The position numbers were made by a program, and so were the translations under genes. The notes below the pieces were generated by a model. That model saw nothing but the letters and a program-made list of their open reading frames with translations. It searched no databases and had not been told where the DNA came from. From the NCBI GenBank assembly GCA_020152595.1, contig JAIGNY010002805.1, positions 398,729 through 462,728 of the forward strand: DNA of 64,000 nt. Direction: 5' to 3'. Shown here one piece after another: positions 46,600 to 58,479 of the stretch (position 1 is its first letter; the number at the start of each line of letters is the position of its first letter). This stretch comes from Chiridota heheva (Eukaryota; Echinodermata; Holothuroidea; Apodida; Chiridotidae).

Positions 46600-47757
46600 A
46601 TCATGTGTCTTTCGCGGGCACTCAGGGTGTAAGCTAATAAATCATGTGTCTTTCCCGAGCACTCAGAGTGTAAGCTAATAAATCATGTGTCTTTCGCGAG
46701 CAACTCAGAGTGTAAGCTAGTGGAAGGGGTGTGTTACGAGGGCAAGATACAAAGATCCCTTGTAATGTGATTCTTTAATAAATCATGTGTCTTTCGCGAG
46801 CACTCAGAGAGTAAGCTAATAAATCATGTGTCTTTCGCGAGCACTCAGAGTGTAAGCTAATAAATCGTGCATCTTTCGCGAGCACTCAGAGAGTAAGCTA
46901 ATAAATCATGTGTCTTTCGCGAGCACTCAGAGAGTAAGCTAATAAATCATGTGTCTTTCGCGAGCACTCAGAGTGTAAGCTAATAAATCATGTGTCTTTC
47001 GCGAGCACTCAAAGTGTAAGCTAATAAATCATGTCTTTCGCGAGCACTCAGAGTGTAAGCTAGTAAATCATGTGTCTTTCGCGAGCACTCAGAGTGTAAG
47101 CTAATAAATCATGTGTCTTTCATGAGCACTCAGGGTGTAAGCTAATAAATCATGTCTTTCGCGAGCACTCAGAGTGTAAGCTAGTAAATCATGTGTCTTT
47201 CGCCAGCAACTCAGAGTGTAAGCTAGTGGACGGGGTGTGTTACGAGGGCAAGATACAAAGATCCCTTGTAATGTGATTCTTTAATAAATCATGTCTTTCG
47301 CGAGCACTCAGAGTGTAAACTAATAAATCATGTGTCTTTCGCGAGCACTCAGAGTGTAAGCTAATAAATCATGTGTCTTTCGCGAGCACTCAGAGTGTAA
47401 GCTAATAAATCATGTGTCTTTAGCGAGCACTCAGAGAGTAAGCTAATAAGTCATGTGTCTTTCGCGAGCACTCAGAGAGTAAGCTAATAAATCCTGTGTC
47501 TTTCGCGAGCACTCAGAGTGTAAGCTAATAAATCATGTGTCTTTCGCGAGCACTCAAAGTGTAAGCTAATAAATCTTGTCTTTCGTGAGCACTCAGAGTG
47601 TAAGCTAGTAAATCATGTGTCTTTCGCGAGCACTCAGAGTGTAAGCTAATAAATCATGTGTCTCTCACGAGCACTCAAGAGTGTAAGCTAATAAATCCTG
47701 TGTCTTTCGCGAGTAGCTCAGAGTGTAAGCTAGTGGAAGGGGTGTTACGAGGGCAAG
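46600..47757. repeat. 41-bp minisatellite with 506-bp higher-order repeat
   Basis: TAATAAATCATGTGTCTTTC plus GCGAGCACTCAGAGTGTAAGC recurs about every 41 bp. A longer insert, TAGTGGAAGGGGTGTGTTAC followed by GAGGGCAAGATACAAAGATC, interrupts it at 46719, 47224 and 47731, spacings of 505 and 507. Blocks of about a dozen units have therefore been copied as a whole. The unit is unusually CpG-rich (TTTCGCGAG) for this region. Confidence 0.95.
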
Positions 47758-47888
47758 ATACAAAGATAGCGCATTTATGCTTACCAGAAACATAGAGGTG
47801 TATACCATTGGGCTCTTTGGCTACATCACTTCACATCCAACATTTATCTTATAGATTTGGGAGATGATGAGATGAAAGAGAGAAACCA

Positions 47889-48932
47889 GAGCCAAAAAAT
47901 TGTTGTGCTTCCGATGCTTCTTTTTTATTAGCTGATTGATTCACAAAATTTGTATTTACTGTTATGTCATTGCATATCATGAAATATTTGCTTCACGATA
48001 TGTATTCATAAACCACACCCACCATGCAGATCAATAAAAATGTTGACAACATTAGCATTTGCACAACAATTAACAACATTACCATACCAAGTATCATACA
48101 AAAACGGCTGCTCATTTATCCCATGGCAAGAATTTGTCAGTGAGCCCCACCTAGTCATTTATCTTCATGAAATTGCTACCATAACATTATACAGACCATA
48201 ACCCATCTGTGTACCTGATATAGCATAAATCTGATGCATCATTTATGGGGTACTGTATGGTGTTTACATCATGTAGCACTTTCACATTAAGCCACACCCA
48301 CCATGCATATTAATGATATCTGTTGATAAGATAAGCATGTACACAATAACCAACAAACTTATATTGCCCAACCAATATGATGCAAAATGGACATATACTG
48401 TTGATCATTTATCACTTTTTCAAAATGTTCATTTTAAGCCAGCCTACTTATTAATGTGCATGATATCACCACCCCAAAACAATAGAGCACATGCACAGAC
48501 CATAGGCTATCAGTGTACCATGAATACAGTATATGCAGTTTACTGTTCTCAAGATCCAGTGTTTACAATCTCTTTTCAGCAAAATCATATTACGCCCCGC
48601 CTACTATGCATATTAATGAAATTCAATGTACACACCAGCTAACATCATAATAATCCCAAATATGAAACAAAACAGACATCAGGTTGTAAAATATGAAGAT
48701 TTCAAGATTAAGCCCCGCCTACTTATTAATATGCATGATATCACCACCAAATATAATAGAGCACATCTACAGACCATAGGCAATATGTGTTCCAAATATG
48801 ATACAAATCAAACATACATACATACATACACACATACATACAAACATACACCCACACACACCCACACACACACATATATACACATGCTATCATGACCGCA
48901 TAGGTTCCTGATGATGCTATCTCATCAGAACC
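47889..48932. repeat. Dispersed 1.2-kb modular repeat family, copy 4
   Basis: Starts GAGCCAAAAAATTGTTGTGC and ends with CTCATCAGAACCCAACAG. It holds the same alternating GC-box and octamer modules (for example near 48298, 48434, 48595 and 48713), then an (ACAT)n/(CA)n tract (48815-48880) and a broken terminal palindrome with a duplicated GATGAT. Confidence 0.87.
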
Positions 48933-49756
48933 CAACAGATCTTTAGTGCCACTTAATTCCCTGCTTTAATACACTTTGTGCCATCCAGCTATCAATTTTT
49001 CACATAATACAATTTAAAGAGACTGAAAATCAGCTATTCCACAGCAAATGAACTGTGGTCTTCAATTCGATCTCACACTCAATAATGCCTCAATTCTTGA
49101 CAGTTGTTCTCGAGTAAGACAGCTTGCTCCTCTCAAATCAGTGTACTAACAATTCTACTAAATGAGTAGAAAAACTGTGATCAACTGTGTCCTAATGGAC
49201 CTTCCTGATATATTTAGAAAGGATTTCAATTTTCCTTCAGCTAAAAAATATCTGAAAGTATATTGTGACATTCCTCTGCATATGCATTCTGTAAGTCCAA
49301 TGCTTCTTCCTGGTGACTAGACTTCTGACACCAGTCATTTTAATTTGAACAAGACTGGTGACATCTTCCATATGTAGCAGACTAAACAATAGAGATACCT
49401 CACAAAACCCTACACAGGTCTTGGTAGTTGTCCAAGTAAACGAAAGTTAGGACTTATCACAGAATAGACTTTGAAACTCAACAAGTACATACCCTACACT
49501 GATGTATCCCATAAATCCATAACTACAGTAACATGGCAAACACAGGGCAAGCACCCTGTTCACATGAAACGAAAAAAAGAACCAGAAATCAACCCAGTTT
49601 CTACCTTTGTGTGAGGCTACATACAAGAACTGGAATTTAAATGGCTACCACAAAACATGTGCCAAGATATGCCTGTATCTGATTGGTTGGTTTAGTTTGC
49701 AAAACATCAAAGCTACAACATTTGACTATATAACTTGTGTATGGAACAATGTGCAC
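48933..49756. other. Spacer, nothing recognised
   Basis: Unique AT-rich sequence without a convincing exon. Confidence 0.45.
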
Positions 49757-50815
49757 AGACTAGGCAGCGATCTGCTATGATCCACATGAGTATCTCCCCT
49801 AGGCAGCGATCTGTTATGATCCACATGAGTATCTCCCCTAGGCAGCGATCTGTTATGATCCACATAAGTATCTTCCCTAGGCAGCGATCTGTTATGATCC
49901 ACATTAGTATCTTCCCCAGGCAGGGATCTGTTATGATCCACATAAGTATCTCCCCTAGGCAGCAATCTGCTATGATCCACATGAGTATCTCCCCTAGGCA
50001 GCGATCTGTTATGATCCACATGAGTATCTCCCTTAGGCAGCGATCTGCTATGATCCACATGAGTATCTCCCCTAGGCAGCGATCTGTTATGATCCACATG
50101 AGTATCTCCCCTAGGCAGCGATCTGTTACGATCCACATGAGTGTCTCCCCTAGGCAGGGATCTGCTATGATCCACATGAGTATCTACCCTAGGCAGCGAT
50201 CTGCTATGATCCACATGAGTATCTCCCCTAGGCAGCGATCTGTTATGATCCACATGAGTATCTCCCCTGGGCAGCAATCTGTTATGATCCACATGAGTAT
50301 CTCCCCTGGGCAGCGATCTGTTATGATCCACATGAGTATCTACCCTAGGCAGCGATATGTTATGATCCACATGAGTATCTCCCCTAGGCAGCGATCTGTT
50401 ATGATCAACATGAGTGTCTCCCCTAGGCAGCGTTCTGTTATGATCCACATGAGTATCTCCCCTGGGCAGCAATCTGTTATGATCCACATGAGTATCTCCC
50501 CTGGGCAGCGATCTGTTATGATCCACATGAGTATCTACCCTAGGCAGCGATATGTTATGATCCACATGAGTATCTCCCCTAGGCAGCAATCTGTTATGAT
50601 CCACATGAGTATCTATTCTGGGCAGCAATCTGTTATGATCCACATGAGTATCTACCCTGGGGAGCGATCTGTTATGATCCACATGAGTATCTCCCCTAGG
50701 CAGCGATCTGTTATGATCCACATGAGTGTCTCCCCAAGGCAGCGATCTGCTATGATCCACATGAGTATCTCCCCTAGGCAGCGATCTGCTATGATCCACA
50801 TGAGTATCTCCCTCT
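49757..50815. repeat. 39-bp minisatellite, about 27 copies, open on both strands
   Basis: ATGATCCACATGAGTATCTC plus CCCTAGGCAGCGATCTGTT recurs exactly every 39 bp. Because 39 is a multiple of three and indels are absent, a 367-codon frame (unit SVMIHMSISPRQR) runs on + and a 357-codon frame (unit RSLPRGDTHVDHN) runs on -. Substitutions alter both freely. No start context, signal peptide or splice site distinguishes either, so I treat this as a repeat, though translation is not excluded. Confidence 0.93.
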
Positions 50816-52299
50816 TTCAGAAAGTTCAGATTTCCTAGATCAAGTTACAAATCCAAGGGAGCAAACTAATGGCACTTTTAACAGTCTAATAATGAAAATT
50901 AATAAGAAAAAAATCATGATACAAACATGATTTGCACTTTCCAATCCATCCTATTTCTCAAAATGCTCTCCACAATTCATGACAAGAATTTAACTGATAT
51001 AAATGCCTTTTAAGCAGCAATCCAGTGTCAATAACTCATAAAGGTGATCAACTTTATTTATGCAATCTTGAATTCTTGAGAAGCAGAAGATAAATCATGT
51101 CTGATGGGTTGACATGAAGTAATTGCTCAAACTCTTCTGATAAACTAATCTCCTTTGACAGAATTCTGCACATATCGTGATCGTATTCGTACAAAATTGA
51201 CAAGGTGTTTCCAAATTCACTTGTTTTGCAAGTGGACCTAAGGTTGAAACTCCCGAGCTTTATTAATTGTTAATTTCATTTTTCAGGGAAAAGTCTTAGA
51301 AAATGCCCAGCAGGAGGAAGAATGATCTTTATGACAAGTACAGGTTAGCAGATAACATAACTATCTGCTTCAAATGCCATCAAATGCTTAAAGTTCTAGG
51401 TGTGAGTAAAAACAATTCAACTCATTGACAGATACACCTCTGAATGCAAAGGCCTACAAACTAAACTCTTTGTCATCAATGCAAATCAAGGTACAATTAC
51501 ATCTTTCAAATTCATTAGCAATAATCAGACCTCAAAATCTTCAAAAAACAGCCAGCTACAGTACTAACAAATTCTGATTGAAATTTAACCTTTTGCCATT
51601 ATTTTAAAAAGACTTTACACCAATCTAGCTGTGCTGCCTCTAGGTTTTATTTCCACTTTAAAATCAATCCCAGCAGTTAAAATGCTCATCTAAGCACCAT
51701 CTGATTACGCTCTAAAAACCAGAATATAAACGCAATCAAAATCAGAAGCAAGAAAGGGAAGTGAGAACTTTCCCACCTCAAGCAGGAAATGTGTCATTTT
51801 GCTATAACATTTCTTGTTATTCAAAGATCCAAGATTCATTAATGAGAGAAATGAACAACTACAAAACGCTTTGAAGTTATCCCTCGGGAAAGATTCTACT
51901 TGACCTTGCCTGGATTCAGCAGAGGGTGTCTTTTTTTAGGATTTCTCTCACGTTTTTGCTTTTCATCAGTCAAGACCTGTTTGATGTCACAGAGAATTTT
52001 GAAGCATTTTACATTGATGAATATAGGTCAGAATACACAAAGCTTCCTTATTTTGCTTCTTTCTACAGAAACAAACAATTTAAGGAACAAGTCTGATTTG
52101 ATTCAGCATGTGTATTTGTGAATAGAAGCAGGTAAACTTTTAACAATAAACATTCTAAATTGAAGAAATGATATGACAATATGATATAACAATGGAAAGA
52201 CAGTGTGAGCAATTCATTGATACAATAGTTTACACTCAACACTAACCAGAAATTGTAAATTATTCCTAATTTATTACTCTCCAAATATATTTTTCTATA
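50816..52299. other. Spacer, nothing recognised
   Basis: About 1.5 kb of unique AT-rich sequence. No exon or mobile element is recognised. Confidence 0.45.
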
Positions 52300-52425
52300 G
52301 GTTGACTATGTTGTAGAAGCATCGTCTTATCTAGTCTTCCTCCACTGTATATAATACACTTTGTGAACTTCTTATTTCCACATCTGCATTTTGGAAAATA
52401 AATCTTGAATCTTGAAACAGTTATC
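52300..52425 (+). mobile_element. Likely LINE 3' tail fragment
   Basis: The segment ends GAAAATAAATCTTGAATCTTGAAAC. A tandem TTGAATC-type end after AATAAA is typical of CR1/jockey-type LINE 3' termini. No coding block precedes it, so only a short tail is present. Confidence 0.35.
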
Positions 52426-52819
52426 AACGAAAGAAGATGAACCTACCCTAATAGGTATAATGATCAAACACATGCATTCCATGAGGTAGGACAAATAGAG
52501 ATATGTGGTGAAAAGGCTTCTAGACACAACAGGTTGCTGTATCAAATATTACAGATCCATCAGTGTGCTTGAAAGTGACTGGTGTTATAAGTCTAATTCA
52601 ATTTTGTTATATATGGAGAATATATGGGTAGATGGGGTCCAATGAACTGTGGTGTCTTCAGCTAGGTTTTTACTGAAATGATCTCAGAGATTTAACTTTC
52701 AATAACTCGTAAGATATCAACATTTATTTCTTTTATTGTCTTCTATCATGTGGCGATGGGAATATTTCTTTAACAAGGAATGATTAACTTCCACAAAAAA
52801 TTACAGCAGGCCTCCCACT

Positions 52820-53225
52820 AAGTCTTTTTTTAAATAAAGGTTTTTCTAAAGGTTGGAAAAGTTTAAATAAAGGTTTTTTTTAAAGTTTTGGATTTAAATA
52901 AAAAGGTTTATAAAGGTTAATTCATGGAATAAACTAAGCATATTCTGGGGCAAGAGGCAGTTGGTGGCACCAAAAGTCCATTACTTACGTGAAGTTGGAA
53001 ATTTTATTTTGGTCCTGCTACTTTTTAAATGTGTGTTGAGAACAGATATGCAATTAAATGGATGTGTATACTTACCAATGAAGCTAAAACCTTGGCACTC
53101 GAATCATTTGCCTAACATTACTTTAAAAATAAAGGTTTTTAAAGGTTTTAAAGGTTATTTTGAAAGGAATAAAGGTTCAATTTGTCAATAAAGGTTTTTA
53201 AAGGTTTTAAAGGTTTTAAAGGGAG
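52820..53225. repeat. Two AAAGGTTTT-rich stretches
   Basis: Irregular repeats of TAAAGGTTTTTAAAGG occur at 52833-52920 and 53130-53222, flanking about 200 bp of unique sequence. This is a short-period degenerate repeat of 8 to 10 bp. Confidence 0.75.
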
Positions 53226-54236
53226 CCCTGTTACAGCTTTGATGGAGCCAGACTTTCAAACGACTTTGAAGAGTACAAAGTACGTCATCTCGCGGATATA
53301 ATATAATTCATTTTTGCGCTTCTTGGAAAAAGATCACCTGTTTAAGTAGTGGGGGAACACATTTCCTATAAAGTTACAGGGGCACGTTAATTCCTCGCCA
53401 AACAGCCACCAGTGTTTGGAGAAGTTGATTTGGGTCCTTGGCTGTCAGTTCTGAAAGTGCCATTGATAATTGTTGAACACATGTTGTGGTTCTAGATTTA
53501 ATCACTTAAGCACAAACAATTATAAGAAATCACATATAATAATCAAAAACAACTTATTCTGATCACATTACGATCACAAAGTCTCGGCAAGGTAGCATTT
53601 ATAAAAGCATGAAACCTGATCACATCCTCCTTTTTGTCTCCTTCTTAAGAACATTGTTGAACAACACTTTCCCTTTCGTGAAACTCATTTCTCGGGTCTT
53701 CTTCGTATTCCCCATTGATAGTAAATGGAAGCTGAACACGTCAAATAGCAGTATAAGTGGCTCATAAAAACCATCCAACCATTCACTTCAATATCAAATG
53801 ACAGTTTTTCCAAGATTCTCTGTCTATTATATTGTCTATGTAAGCTTAAATCTGCAGAACATTTCATCCCACAGAACTTCCAACCACTCATTCTGCCACA
53901 TTTTTATCTGGAAATTATCATTGTCATTATAAATTACTTTAAAAAATATACATAAAAAACCTTGATATTTGCTAAGGTGTGGACATGATGCACGCACAGG
54001 GTATCAAGCGCTGGGAGGCTGGCAATTTTCATATACAAGACTCTGAAAGACAATCTGTTGAATCCCAATAGTCTCTGAACTCATGCCAAGGCGATGAAAG
54101 GTGCTTCCATCTGCCTAGCATTTTGCATGCATAGCAGGATCTACTACACAGATATGGAATAGTTGAGGACATTCATATCAACAAAAAACATAACAAATCT
54201 CACATTCTCAATCTTACATAATCTAACACCGACAAA
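53226..54236. other. Spacer, nothing firmly recognised
   Basis: A short - strand frame near 53640-53730 reads LPFTINGEYEEDPRNEF after an acceptor-like TTTGACGTGTTCAG. No donor confirms it. Confidence 0.35.
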
Positions 54237-54497
54237 TTATGGAAAAAATTGTGAGTTAATGTGAGTTCTGTAACAACAATCGTGTCATGCATGTACACTT
54301 ATTACGGAAAAAAGTGTGAGTTAATGTGAGTTTTGTAACAACAATCGTGTCATGCATGTACACTTATTACGGAAAAAAGCATGAGTTAATGTGAGTTGTG
54401 TAACAACAATCGTGTCATGCATGTACACTTATTATGGAAAAAAGTGTGAGTTAATGTGAGCTCTGTAACAACAATCGTGTCATGCATGTACACTTAT
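54237..54497. repeat. 65-bp minisatellite, 4 copies
   Basis: ATTACGGAAAAAAGTGTGAG recurs at about 54237, 54301, 54366 and 54431. Units share TAACAACAATCGTGTCATGC and ATGTACACTT. Confidence 0.95.
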
Positions 54498-54869
54498 GCT
54501 GATTGTACCAATACCATCAATATGTATTAGAGGAATGTTACACATTCAAAAACACCATTCCCACTTCAAAAAGATACTTGTTCGCAGTCACTGATTAATT
54601 TGTGCATAAATTATGTAATCAATGACATAGAAAAAGACACAAAATCTATGACATTTCTACATTACTGTATTTCTGTCCCTATTAATAAAGGACTTCATGG
54701 TTTCCTGCTATGAGCTTGTAGATGATTTCTTGAACCAATCTGAAGTTATCAAAGACTAAGCCATCATGGTATGTTTGAAGTACACACTGATTATTGAATT
54801 ACAGTACAAGGAAAGTCATTCTGGAGCGTGTAAGCTGAATTCAAGCATGTTCAGAGGATGAGGCAAAAC
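54498..54869. other. Spacer, nothing recognised
   Basis: Unique AT-rich sequence. Confidence 0.45.
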
Positions 54870-55170
54870 ATTCATAGAAATGCTTATTTAAGAGTTGTTT
54901 GTTTCTAAAAACTCCATGGCAACTTACAATTCTAAATTCAATTTTTGGAACTAAGGTTTATTAACATAATTCAAATAAGAAAACATTCAGAGAAATTTTC
55001 ACTTGAAATTTGTTTGTTTCTGAAGACCTGAACTTGCAATTCTAAATTTAATTTTCGGAACTTTAGTTTTATCAAAATAAATCTAATGGGAAAACATTCA
55101 TTGAAATTATCTTGTCTGTTTATGATGGCTTCATGTTCCTTTAACACCTTACAATTCTTTGCCATTTTTA
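54870..55170. repeat. Degenerate repeat of about 120 bp, 2 to 3 copies
   Basis: The order AAAACATTCA, TTTGTTTGTTTCT, CAATTCTAAATT and TTTTGGAACT occurs at about 54870 and 54985, with a weaker third version near 55090. Divergent, so probably old. Confidence 0.55.
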
Positions 55171-55254
55171 AAACTTAAAACGTCTCTTAAATTAGCTTTA
55201 AGAAATTAAAAAGTTACATATTTTAATCTGTCTTCCTGTTCATGAGATTCTTCT

Positions 55255-57232
55255 ACCTAAAGCTCATTTGTGATGTAATGCAGGAGCTCATTTGAGATGT
55301 AATGCAAGAGCTCATTTGTGATGTAATGCAAGAGCTCATTTGAGATGTAATGCAAGAGCTCATTTGTGATGTAATGCAGGAGCTCATTTGTGATGTAATG
55401 CAAGAGCTCATTTGAGATGTAATGCAAGAGCTCATTTGTGATGTAATGCAAGAGCTCATTTGAGATGTAATGCAAGAGCTCATTTGAGATGTAATGCAAG
55501 AGCTCATTTGTGATGTAATGCAGGAGCTCATTTGTGATGTAATGCAAGAGCTCATTTGAGATGTAATGCAAGAGCTCATTTGTGATGTAATGCAAGAGCT
55601 CATTTGTGATGTAATGCAAGAGCTCATTTGAGATGTAATGCAAGAGCTCATTTGAGATGTAATGCAAGAGCTCATTTGAGATGTAATGCAAGAGCTCATT
55701 TGTGATGTAATGCAAGAGCTCATTTGTGATGTAATGCAAGAGCTCATTTGAGATGTAATGCAAGAGCTCATTTGAGATGTAATGCAAGAGCTCATTTGTG
55801 ATGTAATGCAAGAGCTCATTTGAGATGTAATGCAAGAGCTCATTTGAGATGTAATGCAAGAGCTCATTTGTGATGTAATGCAGGAGCTCATTTGTGATGT
55901 AATGCAAGAGCTCATTTGAGATGTAATGCAAGAGCTCATTTGAGATGTAATGCAAGAGCTCATTTGAGATGTAATGCAAGAGCTCATTTGTGATGTAATG
56001 CAAGAGCTCATTTGAGATGTAATGCAAGAGCTCATTTGAGATGTAATGCAAGAGCTCATTTGAGATGTAATGCAAGAGCTCATTTGTGATGTAATGCAAG
56101 AGCTCATTTGAGATGTAATGCAAGAGCTCATTTGAGATGTAATGCAAGAGCTCATTTGTGATGTAATGCAGGAGCTCATTTGTGATGTAATGCAAGAGCT
56201 CATTTGAGATGTAATGCAAGAGCTCATTTGTGATGTAATGCAAGAGCTCATTTGTGATGTAATGCAAGAGCTCATTTGAGATGTAATGCAAGAGCTCATT
56301 TGTGATGTAATGCAGGAGCTCATTTGTGATGTAATGCAAGAGCTCATTTGAGATGTAATGCAAGAGCTCATTTGTGATGTAATGCAAGAGCTCATTTGTG
56401 ATGTAATGCAAGAGCTCATTTGAGATGTAATGCAAGAGCTCATTTGAGATGTAATGCAAGAGCTCATTTGAGATGTAATGCAAGAGCTCATTTGAGATGT
56501 AATGCAAGAGCTCATTTGTGATGTAATGCAGGAGCTCATTTGTGATGGTAATGCAAGAGCTCGTTTGAAATGTAATGCAACAGCTCATTTGAGATGTAAT
56601 GCAAGAGCTCATTTGAGATGTAATGCAAGAGCTCATTTGAGATGTAATGCAAGAGCTCATTTGAGATGTAATGCAAGAGCTCATTTGAGATGTAATGCAA
56701 GAGCTCATTTGAGATGTAATGCAAGAGCTCATTTGAGATGTAATGCAAGAGCTCATTTGAGATGTAATGCAAGAGCTTATTTGAGATGTAATGCAAGAGC
56801 TCATTTGAGATGTAATGCAACAGCTCATTGAGATGTAATGCAACAGCTCATTTGAGATGTAATGCAAGAGCTCATTTGTGATGTAATGCAACAGCTCATT
56901 TGAGATGTAATGCAACAGCTCATTTGAGATGTAATGCAAGAGCTCATTTGAGATGTAATGCAAGAGCTCATTTGTGATGTAATGCAAGAGCTCATTTGAG
57001 ATGTAATGCAAGAGCTCATTTGAGATGTAATGCAACAGCTCATTTGAGATGTAATGCAAGAGCTCATTTGTGATGTAATGCAACAGCTCATTTGAGATGT
57101 AATGCAAGAGCTCATTTGAGATGTAATGCAAGAGCTCATTTGTGAGATGTAATGCAACAGCTCATTTGAGATGTAATGCAACAGCTCATTTGAGATGTAA
57201 TGCAACAGCTCATTGAGATGTAATGCAAGAGC
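55255..57232. repeat. 24-bp minisatellite, about 82 copies
   Basis: GAGCTCATTTGAGATGTAAT plus GCAA recurs every 24 bp. Units differ mainly at GTGATG versus GAGATG and at GCAAGAG, GCAGGAG or GCAACAG. GCAGGAG units are nearly always followed by a GTGATG unit, a repeated word that reveals block duplications. GCAACAG units cluster at 56575 and 56820-57220. Two - strand frames are open (428 and 624 codons) purely because 24 is a multiple of three. Confidence 0.97.
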
Positions 57233-58021
57233 TGTGCATATAACCTTTGATATAAAATGTTTATGGTTGTGTAGTTACCACATAACCAACCATATTCTCT
57301 AAAGAAACAGTAAAATCCCTAAATTAAAAAAAAAAAAACATTTTTCTTCTTAACCAACAAAGTGTCAACTAATTTTTATGAATAATTTCTATCTCTTAAT
57401 TCTCAGGAAATGAAGAATATGACATGTGGAATATACTGACTTCAAATGCATGACATCAATGTAGACTCTTGGCAGACAAACTTCTCCATTCAATGTAAAC
57501 AAGGCACTTGAATTATCGATAAACATTTTCAGATTTCAATCATTCAAATATGAAATAATACTCTAAAGTATCAATGTGTGCATCTAAGAGAAAGAGATGT
57601 TATAATTCAAAGGAATGTACCTTGTAAATACATCAAAATGGACCTCAACCAAACGCATTATTTATGGGCTGCATCACTACCTCCACACTCACTCCTAAAT
57701 ACTGACATAAGCACGTTAACATCAAGGGGAAGTATTTAAGCATATAAGGAATTGTTTCTCAAATCTTTGTTAAGAAATGAGCCTATTTGCAAATTATCAT
57801 TGTTACAAGAATTGAACAGATCTATAGAAAGGACACCTAATCCTAAGTAATAATCCAAAAGGGTTTTATTTTTGATACTTTTAAACCAATCACTTTTAAA
57901 AGAAATTTATGCTGGACAATAACAAACTTTTTTGCTTTTATTTCCAATTAGATAATTTTGAGCAAAACCTTCGTTACAAACACACCTTAGAACGAAGCCT
58001 GAAAAAAGTGAATATTGCTGT
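57233..58021. other. Spacer, nothing recognised
   Basis: Unique AT-rich sequence with an A-run near 57326. Confidence 0.45.
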
Positions 58022-58470
58022 GGACCATTTGGAGGAGCTCGTTCGTTTGTTAAATGGATAACTGTGGACCATTAGGAGTTCGTTGGTTAAATGGAGAACT
58101 GTGGACCATTAGGAGGAGTTGGTTAAATGGATAACTGTGGACCATTAGGAGGAGTTGGTTGGTTAAATGGAGAACTGTGGACCATTAGGAGGAGTTGGTT
58201 GGTTAAATGGAAAACTGTGGACCATTAGGAGGAGTTGGTTGGTTAAATGGAGAACTGTGGACCATTAGGAGGAGTTGGTTAAATGGAGAACTGTGGACCA
58301 TTAGGAGGAGTTGGTTGGTTAAATAGAGAACTGTGGACCATTAGGAGAAGTTGGTTGGTTAAATGGATAACTGTGGACCATTAGAAGTTCGTTGGTTAAA
58401 TGGAGAACTGTGGACCATTAGGAGTTCTTTGGTTAAATAGAGAACTGTGGACCATTAGGAGTTCATTGTT
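58022..58470. repeat. 36/40-bp minisatellite, left part
   Basis: AGAACTGTGGACCATTAGGA plus GGAGTTGGTTGGTTAAATGG recurs. 36-bp units lack one GGTT, and GGAGTTCGTTGG units are shorter. About 11 copies precede a LINE insertion, and the array continues at 59790. Confidence 0.95.
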
Positions 58471-58479
58471 TGTTTGATG

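Noticed and set aside
53640-53730. - strand exon candidate LPFTINGEYEEDPRNEF
   Set aside because: The acceptor is acceptable but no donor follows, and the open stretch is short enough for chance.
55253-57205. - strand frames of 428 and 624 codons
   Set aside because: The 24-bp unit is a multiple of three and happens to lack stops in two frames. No start context, domain or splice evidence.
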